A stretch of 64,000 bases of DNA from Salminus brasiliensis. Taxonomy: Eukaryota; Chordata; Actinopteri; Characiformes; Bryconidae. Made by a program: the position numbers and the translations under genes. The first letter of the stretch is position 1. Every line of letters starts with the position of its first letter. This document shows positions 37,801 through 49,800 of the stretch, piece after piece. The notes below the pieces were generated by a model. It searched no databases. It was not told the origin of the DNA and worked only from the letters and a program-made list of their open reading frames with translations. The DNA is taken from NCBI RefSeq assembly GCF_030463535.1, contig NC_132894.1:36034025-36098024 (forward strand). Reading direction: 5' to 3'.

Positions 37801-40800
37801 GCTGCAAAACACTCGACATGGCCTGTGTGAGTAACCTGTGTGGCTAAACACTTTTTCTGCAGTTAATATTGACTGTTTTTATAACCTTCATATCTACCAT
37901 TACATTCTTAAGAACATCACTCTTAACCTGTACCACTACAGATCAGCACAGGATGTGTGTCCGGATGTGTGTGTCCCACTGGCATGGTGTCGGATGACAA
38001 TGGAGGTTGCATTACTGAAGACCTGTGTCCATGTATCCATAACGGAGCGTCCTACAAACCTGGGGAAACTGTTAAAGCAGACTGCAACACTTGGTTTGTT
38101 TTGCTTTTTTCTAATTGGGTTCTAGCATGTTTTCATTCACTGTGTGCCATCTGATGACACAAACTGTGTTTTTGCAGCACTTGTAAGGACAGAAGATGGC
38201 AGTGCACCACAAACCAGTGCAGTGGAACCTGCAGCATTTATGGAGATGGCCATTACATTACCTTTGATGAAAAACGATACGTTTTTAATGGGAACTGTGA
38301 ATACACACTTGCTCAGGTAATGGTTTTATGCCAGCATTTAAAAAAAATGTGAATAGAAATATTAGGATGGTGAATTCCCCAGGAAGAATGTCTAATTCGC
38401 TTTGCTATGTATTCAGTCAGCTAAATACACAATGAATAGACAACCTTGAAAAAAAGTAATTCTTTTTTATTCAGTATTTCTAGGTTCATGAATTTTATAT
38501 ATTTGAGAAAAAGTACATCATTGCATATAGTTTATTTTAGGTGTGTGTATGTATTAAGATTTTGAACATAAACATTTCTATTATAAATTGTTATGCTTAA
38601 AAATGTAAAATACTGTTGCCTCTAGTTTGGCTTTTCAGTTTTACTTGTAAACTTATCATGTCTGCATTATAATACTTAGTTCTATAATACTTAATACTAA
38701 TAGTTCTTTCTTCAAAGGCAACACATTTGTTTTAGACTTGAAACCCTTTTGTAATTTACAGGACTTCTGCAGCAGCAGTAACACCAATGGCACATTTAGA
38801 GTCATCACCGAAAACGTTCCCTGTGGAACCACTGGCACAACCTGCTCCAAGACTATCAAGCTCTTCCTCGGGGTGAGTAGACTTCATCAGCATGCTCACA
38901 CATGTACCAGCAGGGATTAAATCATTAGTGTCCGTTCACTTAACAAAAATGTAATTCTTTTGTAGAACAATGAGCTTGTTCTGTCGGACGGAACCTACCA
39001 GCTTGTCCAGCGAGATGCAGGTGAAGAAATTCCATTCCAGATCCGCACTATGGGCAACTACTTGGTGATTGAGGCTAAAAACGGTGTGGTCTTTATATGG
39101 GACAGGAAAACAAGCATGTACATCAAGCTCACTCCTGACTTTAATGTGAGTTTTAATTCTATATATGTGCTCTATGTACCAGTTTCAGTAGTATTAGTAC
39201 ATTCAAAATCTATATAGATCTGAGAAATTATGCTTCCTTGCTTACAGGGACGCGTGTGTGGTCTGTGTGGAAACTATGATGGTAATGCAAACAATGACTT
39301 CACTACAAGGAGCCAAGAAGTTGTTGTCAATGCCCTTGACTTCGGCAACAGCTGGAAGTTCTCCCCTACCTGCCCAGAGGCATTGGTTGTCCAAGAGCCA
39401 TGTGCTCATAATCCCTATAGGGCGGCATGGTCACAGAGGCAGTGCAGCATTATTAACAGTGCTGTCTTTTCAGCCTGTCATTCAAAGGTATCATCCAAAA
39501 CAGTTTAGCAAATGTTACTTTTAACTTAAAAACATGTATTTTTGTAGTTTTATATATCAAATGTATCAAGTTAATGGTTTAATTTAAACCAACATATACC
39601 GAATTCTATACAGAATATCATATAATGCTGTGGTATGACCACATTAAATTCCTTAAAATGGAGATACAACTTGTGTGACTTTTATTTTAAGGTGGATCCA
39701 GCTTCTTTCTATTCGTCTTGTGTGAGCGATGCCTGCGCTTGTGACTCTGGTGGAGACTGTGAATGTTTCTGCACAGCTGTAGCTGCTTACGCAGAAGCCT
39801 GTAATGCAGTTGGAGTGTGTATCGCATGGAGAACGCCAAAAATCTGCCGTAAGTTACTACTAGCTATTTCAGTTTAGTCAAAGCCAACAAATAAATGAGA
39901 GCAAACACCTAAAAAAGGTTAAAACATTGTTTTTTATTGTATTTTGCAGCTCTGTTCTGTGATTACTACAACCCTCCTGGTGAGTGTGAGTGGCACTATA
40001 AACCTTGTGGTGCCCCCTGTATGAAGACCTGCAGGAACCCTAAAGGAACCTGCTCTCTCCAGTTACCAGCATTGGAAGGTAGGAGCTTGCACCTGTAATA
40101 ACCAGTAGTGTTTCAGTTTCAGATTTGTGACAAGACTTGGAGCATTGTAAGATTCCTGTGTCTTATCTGATATCTCATTTGACAAATCTCATTAAAACAT
40201 AGACAGACAGATAGCAGTGTTTATATTATGGGATTGTTTGTACCTGCTAACATGATAAGAACAGTCAGAAAATGAGGATTAAAAAGATTATATTGTTTAG
40301 CAGATTAATATATCAATTCAGTATATCCATTACATTCAGTGGGAGTATGATATTGCCATTAAAAGATGTGTGAAGTAGTGAATGGCACCATGTCTTGTAC
40401 CTCTTGGAATGTTCAGTTCATACTCACTTCATGCTTCTTTTCGCTCACTTGATCTTTGCAGGTTGCTATCCTGAATGTCCAGCTGAGCACCCATACTTCG
40501 ATGAAGATACCATGAAATGTGTGTCACTGGAACAGTGCGGATGCTATGTTGGAATGGAACATTATCAGAATGGGCAGAAGGTCCCTACTACAAAGAACTG
40601 TGAGACATGGTATGTCTGACAGTGCCTTCTATCTAGTATCTGATTGAATAGTGATGAACACATTAAAGCTGTGCTGCTGATTACTAACCTTTGGTGCATT
40701 TTATTGGAGTTATTGTATGTCCATTCCTCTGCTCACATATACCTGTTGTCTTTATAATAAACATAAAACTATAGTCTGTCTAAAATGTTCATGTTTATTT

Positions 40801-43800
40801 GAATGCCTTTTTTTATTGCTACTGGAAATTATTGGATTGTTTTTGCAATACCTGCAATACCTTACAGTATTCTTTTTGTCTTGTTTTTCAATGAAGTCGG
40901 TGTTCAGCATACGGCGTCACCTGCACCTTTGATGTATACGGTTAGCATTCTGTTGTAATTATTTACCATGTTTTAACTGCTTATTATATTTGTAATCTGG
41001 TTGTTACCTGGTTAGCAGCCAAATGACAGGTGTTCTGTACTTGCAGCTTGTACATGTACACATAACAACACCATGTACAAATACGGGGACATCATTTACC
41101 ACACAACGGATGGACTTGGAGGCTGCATCACAGCTGTTTGTTCTGAAAACGGAACAATTAAGAAGACATTAACACCTTGTGAGACCACAGTTGCCCCCAC
41201 AACCACAACCACAACCACAACCCAGAAACTGACAACAACACCTGTACCTACCACTGTGTTTGTCTTCACCACACCAGGTAAGTTTCTTAATAAACAAAAG
41301 GTTATTCTCCTTGTACGTTTATATAAATCTGCTAATTATGAGGTTTTCTTTAAATGAAAAACAGGGAACACAACAATAGTGTTTCTTTTTTGTCCATATA
41401 TGGCAAGTGAGCGATACCCCAATGCTACAGACATTAATTTTCCTTTTGCATGTGTGATTTAAAAGTGTCTTAATAAACTGCGTCAGTATTATCCATACAC
41501 TAAACAGCGACAACTTTTGCCACAGAAACGACAGTATCTTCAGAAACTTCGACGCTGATTAGCACGGCTGCCACAAAGACATCAACGGAGGCACCGGTGA
41601 AAACAACCACCCAGCCCTCCACTGTTACCAAATCCACTGAGGTACCATCAACAACAGTCATCCTCACCACCACAACATCAGAAAAATCCACAGAAGCTGA
41701 ATCTACAACATCCAAACAGGTTCTACCTACAACAGTACCACCTAAAGAGGAGACCACCGTTTCAACAAGTACAGCTGAAACCTCCTCCACCACTGCTGTT
41801 GTGGAGACGACCACATCTGCTCAGGCATCCACAGAAACATCTCCAAGCACAGAGTCTACAAAACCTGCCATCACCAGCTCCAAACCTTTTACTTCAACAG
41901 AGACAACAGCAAGACCTTCCACAACTGAACAGGTTACCGCTGAAGAAACAACAACCAGTAAGGAAGTTCCAGCCACATCCACCATTCCACCAAAGGTTGA
42001 AACATCTCCTCAGACAAGCCTGCCAACTACTACAGCCACAAGTGCTGTTTCAACAGGACCCACCACATCACCAGAAACATCTTCTTCAGAGAGCACAGCT
42101 GCACCATCATCAACAACCCCGGCACCAGTGGTAAGCACCACTCAGCCCTCCACTGTTACCAAATCCACTGAGGTACCATCAACAACAGTCATCCTCACCA
42201 CCACAACATCAGAAAAATCCACAGAAGCTGAATCCACAACATCCAAACAGGTTCTACCTACAACAGTACCACCTAAAGAGGAGACCACCGTTTCAACAAG
42301 TACAGCTGAAACCTCCTCCACCACTGCTGTTGTGGAGACGACCACATCTGCTCAGGCATCCACAGAAACATCAACAAGTCTTGCTACATCAAAGACAACA
42401 CATGAAGTAGTTATAACTGCTTCTACTGTTCCACCAAAATACTCAACAAAACAGCAAGAGGTCCAAACATCTACTGCCACTACTACTACACCATTTACTG
42501 AAAGGTCTACTGTTGTTTTTCCTATATCCACTACAATAGAAACATCTATCGCACCGAAGACCCAAACACTTCCAGTCATCACTACGACATTACCAAAAAC
42601 AAGTCAGGTTTTGACAAAAACGTCCACAGAAGCTGAATCCACAACATCCAAACAGGTTCTACCTACAACAGTACCACCTAAAGAGGAGACCACCGTTTCA
42701 ACAAGTACAGCTGAAACCTCCTCCACCACTGCTGTTGTGGAGACAACCACATCTGCTCAGGCATCCACAGAAACATCTCCAAGCACAGAGTCTACAAAAC
42801 CTGCCATCACCAGCTCCAAACCCTTTACTTCAACAGAGACAACAGCAAGACCTTCCACAACTGAACAGGTTACCGCTGAAGAAACAACAACCAGTAAGGA
42901 AGTTCCAGCCACATCCACCATTCCACCAAAGGTGGAAACATCTCCTCAGACAAGCCTGCCAACTACTACAGCCACAAGTGCTGTTTCAACAGGACCCACC
43001 ACATCACCAGAAACATCTTCTTCAGAGAGCACAGCTGCACCATCATCAACAACCCCGGCACCTGTGGTAAGCACCACTAAGCCCTCCACTGTTACCAAAT
43101 CCACTGAGGTACCATCAACAACAGTCATCCTCACCACCACAACATCAGAAAAATCCACAGGACCTGAATCCACAACATCTAAACAGGTTCTACCTACAAC
43201 AGTACCACCTAAAGAGGAGACCACCGTTTCAACAAGTACAGCTGAAACCTCCTCAACCACTGCTGTTGTGGAGACGACCACATCTGCTCAGGCATCCACA
43301 GAAACATCTCCAAGCACAGAGTCTACAAAACCTGCCATCACCAGCTCCAAACCTTTTACTTCAACAGAGACAACAGCAAGACCTTCCACAACTGAACAGG
43401 TTACCGCTGAAGAAACAACAACCAGTAAGGAAGTTCCAGCCACATCCACCATTCCACCAAAGGTGGAAACATCTCCTCAGACAAGCCTGCCAACTACTAC
43501 AGCCACAAGTGCTGTTTCAACAGGACCCACCACATCACCAGAAACATCTCCTTCAGAGAGCACAGCTGCACCATCATCAACAACCCCGGCACCTGTGGTA
43601 AGCACCACTCAGCCCTCCACTGTTACCAAGTCCACTGAGGTACCATCAACAACAGTCATCCTCACCACCACAACATCAGAAAAATCCACAGAAGCTGAAT
43701 CTACAACATCTAAACAGGTTCTACCTACAACAGTACCACCTAAAGAGGAGACCACCGTTTCAACAAGTACAGCTGAAACCTCCTCCACCACTGCTGTTGT

Positions 43801-46800
43801 GGAGACAACCACATCTGCTCAGGCATCCACAGAAACATCTCCAAGCACAGAGTCTACAAAACCTGCCATCACCAGCTCCAAACCCTTTACTTCAACAGAG
43901 ACAACAGCAAGACCTTCCACAACTGAACAGGTTACCGCTGAAGAAACAACAACCAGTAAGGAAGTTCCAGCCACATCCACCATTCCACCAAAGGTGGAAA
44001 CATCTCCTCAGACAAGCCTGCCAACTACTACAGCCACAAGTGCTGTTTCAACAGGACCCACCACATCACCAGAAACATCTTCTTCAGAGAGCACAGCTGC
44101 ACCATCATCAACAACCCCGGCACCTGTGGTAAGCACCACTCAGCCCTCCACTGTTACCAAATCCACTGAGGTACCATCAACAACAGTCATCCTCACCACC
44201 ACAACATCAGAAAAATCCACAGAAGCTGAATCTACAACATCCAAACAGGTTCTACCTACAACAGTACCACCTAAAGAGGAGACCACCGTTTCAACAAGTA
44301 CAGCTGAAACCTCCTCCACCACTGCTGTTGTGGAGACAACCACATCTGCTCAGGCATCCACAGAAACATCTCCAAGCACAGAGTCTACAAAACCTGCCAT
44401 CACCAGCTCCAAACCTTTTACTTCAACAGAGACAACAGCAAGACCTTCCACAACTGAACAGGTTACCGCTGAAGAAACAACAACCAGTAAGGAAGTTCCA
44501 GCCACATCCACCATTCCACCAAAGGTTGAAACATCTCCTCAGACAAGCCTGCCAACTACTACAGCCACAAGTGCTGTTTCAACAGGACCCACCACATCAC
44601 CAGAAACATCTCCTTCAGAGAGCACAGCTGCACCATCATCAACAACCCCGGCACCTGTGGTAAGCACCACTCAGCCCTCCACTGTTACCAAATCCACTGA
44701 GGTACCATCAACAACAGTCATCCTCACCACCACAACATCAGAAAAATCCACAGAAGCTGAATCTACAACATCCAAACAGGTTCTACCTACAACAGTACCA
44801 CCTAAAGAGGAGACCACCGTTTCAACAAGTACAGCTGAAACCTCCTCCACCACTGCTATTGTGGAGACAACCACATCTGCTCAGGCATCCACAGAAACAT
44901 CTCCAAGCACAGAGTCTACAAAACCTGCCATCACCAGCTCCAAACCCTTTACTTCAACAGAGACAACAGCAAGACCTTCCACAACTGAACAGGTTACCGC
45001 TGAAGAAACAACAACCAGTAAGGAAGTTCCAGCCACATCCACCATTCCACCAAAGGTTGAAACATCTCCTCAGACAAGCCTGCCAACTACTACAGCCACA
45101 AGTGCTGTTTCAACAGGACCCACCACATCACCAGAAACATCTCCTTCAGAGAGCACAGCTGCACCATCATCAACAACCCCGGCACCTGTGGTAAGCACCA
45201 CTCAGCCCTCCACTGTTACCAAATCCACTGAGGTACCATCAACAACAGTCATCCTCACCACCACAACATCAGAAAAATCCACAGAAGCTGAATCTACAAC
45301 ATCCAAACAGGTTCTACCTACAACAGTACCACCTAAAGAGGAGACCACCGTTTCAACAAGTACAGCTGAAACCTCCTCCACCACTGCTGTTGTGGAGACA
45401 ACCACATCTGCTCAGGCATCCACAGAAACATCTCCAAGCACAGAGTCTACAAAACCTGCCATCACCAGCTCCAAACCTTTTACTTCAACAGAGACAACAG
45501 CAAGACCTTCCACAACTGAACAGGTTACCGCTGAAGAAACAACAACCAGTAAGGAAGTTCCAGCCACATCCACCATTCCACCAAAGGTTGAAACATCTCC
45601 TCAGACAAGCCTGCCAACTACTACAGCCACAAGTGCTGTTTCAACAGGACCCACCACATCACCAGAAACATCTCCTTCAGAGAGCACAGCTGCACCATCA
45701 TCAACAACCCCGGCACCTGTGGTAAGCACCACTCAGCCCTCCACTGTTACCAAATCCACTGAGGTACCATCAACAACAGTCATCCTCACCACCACAACAT
45801 CAGAAAAATCCACAGAAGCTGAATCTACAACATCCAAACAGGTTCTACCTACAACAGTACCACCTAAAGAGGAGACCACCGTTTCAACAAGTACAGCTGA
45901 AACCTCCTCCACCACTGCTGTTGTGGAGACAACCACATCTGCTCAGGCATCCACAGAAACATCTCCAAGCACAGAGTCTACAAAACCTGCCATCACCAGC
46001 TCCAAACCTTTTACTTCAACAGAGACAACAGCAAGACCTTCCACAACTGAACAGGTTACCGCTGAAGAAACAACAACCAGTAAGGAAGTTCCAGCCACAT
46101 CCACCATTCCACCAAAGGTGGAAACATCTCCTCAGACAAGCCTGCCAACTACTACAGCCACAAGTGCTGTTTCAACAGGACCCACCACATCACCAGAAAC
46201 ATCTTCTTCAGAGAGCACAGCTGCACCATCATCAACAACCCCGGCACCTGTGGTAAGCACCACTCAGCCCTCCACTGTTACCAAATCCACTGAGGTACCA
46301 TCAACAACAGTCATCCTCACCACCACAACATCAGAAAAATCCACAGAAGCTGAATCTACAACATCCAAACAGGTTCTACCTACAACAGTACCACCTAAAG
46401 AGGAGACCACCGTTTCAACAAGTACAGCTGAAACCTCCTCCACCACTGCTGTTGTGGAGACAACCACATCTGCTCAGGCATCCACAGAAACATCTCCAAG
46501 CACAGAGTCTACAAAACCTGCCATCACCAGCTCCAAACCTTTTACTTCAACAGAGACAACAGCAAGACCTTCCACAACTGAACAGGTTACCGCTGAAGAA
46601 ACAACAACCAGTAAGGAAGTTCCAGCCACATCCACCATTCCACCAAAGGTGGAAACATCTCCTCAGACAAGCCTGCCAACTACTACAGCCACAAGTGCTG
46701 TTTCAACAGGACCCACCACATCACCAGAAACATCTTCTTCAGAGAGCACAGCTGCACCATCATCAACAACCCCGGCACCTGTGGTAAGCACCACTCAGCC

Positions 46801-49800
46801 CTCCACTGTTACCAAATCCACTGAGGTACCATCAACAACAGTCATCCTCACCACCACAACATCAGAAAAATCCACAGAAGCTGAATCTACAACATCCAAA
46901 CAGGTTCTACCCACAACAGTACCACCTAAAGAGGAGACCACCGTTTCAACAAGTACAGCTGAAACCTCCTCCACCACTGCTGTTGTGGAGACAACCACAT
47001 CTGCTCAGGCATCCACAGAAACATCTCCAAGCACAGAGTCTACAAAACCTGCCATCACCAGCTCCAAACCCTTTACTTCAACAGAGACAACAGCAAGACC
47101 TTCCACAACTGAACAGGTTACCGCTGAAGAAACAACAACCAGTAAGGAAGTTCCAGCCACATCCACCATTCCACCAAAGGTTGAAACATCTCCTCAGACA
47201 AGCCTGCCAACTACTACAGCCACAAGTGCTGTTTCAACAGGACCCACCACATCACCAGAAACATCTCCTTCAGAGAGCACAGCTGCACCATCATCAACAA
47301 CCCCGGCACCTGTGGTAAGCACCACTCAGCCCTCCACTGTTACCAAATCCACTGAGGTACCATCAACAACAGTCATCCTCACCACCACAACATCAGAAAA
47401 ATCCACAGAAGCTGAATCTACAACATCCAAACAGGTTCTACCTACAACAGTACCACCTAAAGAGGAGACCACCGTTTCAACAAGTACAGCTGAAACCTCC
47501 TCCACCACTGCTGTTGTGGAGACAACCACATCTGCTCAGGCATCCACAGAAACATCTCCAAGCACAGAGTCTACAAAACCTGCCATCACCAGCTCCAAAC
47601 CTTTTACTTCAACAGAGACAACAGCAAGACCTTCCACAACTGAACAGGTTACCGCTGAAGAAACAACAACCAGTAAGGAAGTTCCAGCCACATCCACCAT
47701 TCCACCAAAGGTTGAAACATCTCCTCAGACAAGCCTGCCAACTACTACAGCCACAAGTGCTGTTTCAACAGGACCCACCACATCACCAGAAACATCTCCT
47801 TCAGAGAGCACAGCTGCACCATCATCAACAACCCCGGCACCTGTGGTAAGCACCACTCAGCCCTCCACTGTTACCAAGTCCACTGAGGTACCATCAACAA
47901 CAGTCATCCTCACCACCACAACATCAGAAAAATCCACAGAAGCTGAATCTACAACATCCAAACAGGTTCTACCTACAACAGTACCACCTAAAGAGGAGAC
48001 CACCGTTTCAACAAGTACAGCTGAAACCTCCTCCACCACTGCTGTTGTGGAGACGACCACATCTGCTCAGGCATCCACAGAAACATCTCCAAGCACAGAG
48101 TCTACAAAACCTGCCATCACCAGCTCCAAACCGTTTACTTCAACAGAGACAACAGCAAGACCTTCCACAACTGAACAGGTTACCGCTGAAGAAACAACAA
48201 CCAGTAAGGAAGTTCCAGCCACATCCACCATTCCACCAAAGGTTGAAACATCTCCTCAGACAAGCCTGCCAACTACTACAGCCACAAGTGTTGTTTTAAC
48301 GGAAACTACCACAGCACCAAAAACAGCACCATTGGAAAAATCTACTACAGTTGAAGTTACTAAATCTACAGCGTTTGCCAGTACCTCTACTGTTTTTAGT
48401 ACAACCACCACACTGGAGACCTCCTCTACCCCTCTCACCCAAACAATCCCTACTATCACTATCACACTACCTGTGACAACAACGCCTTTAACATCTACTC
48501 TCAGTGAATGTTGCGTTGCTAATGGCACACACTTCCAACCAGGTAAGTGTTCCTAAGTGCAAAGTTTACTTTTTTAACACAAAATAAAATTCCTTGATCT
48601 ATATGTCAAATGTAATTATTTATATTCATTGTAATCCATAGGTGAAATTGTTTATAATGTAACCGATGGCTTTGGTTGGTGCTACACGGCATACTGCTCT
48701 GCCACATGTACTATTGAAAAGAAGGGATATCCATGTGCAACAACACCATCCCCTGAAGAAACCACTACCGAGTCTAGTTCTACCTCATCTGAGAGTACTT
48801 CAGCCACAAAGCAGCCAACAACATCCGCTCCCACAAGTACTACTAGCACAGCACCAGCATCTACAACTGCAAGTCCAGATTGTACCAGTCTTGACCCACC
48901 AAGAAAGGTATTCCCATAGTGTTGATAAAAAACCTTATATCATATATTTTTTGTTTTTTGCATACATGTAACTTAGTAGAACTTCATAGAAATTGTTGAT
49001 ATTTTAAAGGAAAAAGTTATTTAGAGAGTTGATTTTAAACCAACAGAATGGTGAAACCTGGAAGGTGGATAACTGCACCACAGCTACATGCACCGATGGC
49101 AAGGTTGTTAACAAAACGCATCAATGTGCCCATGTTGAAGAGCCAAAGTGTGAAAATGGCAGAAGCCCAGTAAAGATCTATGATGAATCTGGCTGTTGCT
49201 TCACATATTCATGTGAATGTAAGTTGAGCATTTCTGTAGAGTCGATGTGTCCTAACTAATAGTTTATAGTGTACATTTTTTTCTTCGGAAATGTTAATGA
49301 TGTTCATTTACTGTTTGTGTTTTTGCAGGTTCTTGTGCTGGATGGGGTGGCTCTCATTTTGTGACATTTGATGGAAACTCTTACACATTCGCTGACAACT
49401 GCTCCTATATTTTGGTTCAAGAAATCCACATGTCAAACCTGAAAATAGTGCTTGACATGCATTGCAGTGTCGGGAGCTCATTCTGTCCACAGAGCGTGAT
49501 CATTACATACAAATCTCAGGAGGTCCTTCTGACACAGAGCAAAGCTGATGGTGATGTTACCAATGTGGTAAGTTTACCTCTCCTCTGGACTTTATGATAC
49601 ATCTCATACAAATAGTTGTCTTACCTGATTGTCTGTCTCTCTGAACCTTGTAGGTTAAGGTGGACAACAAGCAAGTTTACCCTGCTTTCAAAAATGTCAA
49701 TTTCGTCATCACAAGCACAGGCATGGAGATCACCGTTAAGATTCCAGAAATTGAGGCTCAAGTGACCTACACAGGCTCCACGTTTAACATTGATCTGCCT

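Noticed and set aside
41500-48528. Repeated 67-111 codon frames on both strands of the gene B repeat
   Set aside because: They recur at exactly 531 bp with the repeat and are shadow frames of the Thr/Ser-rich sense protein.
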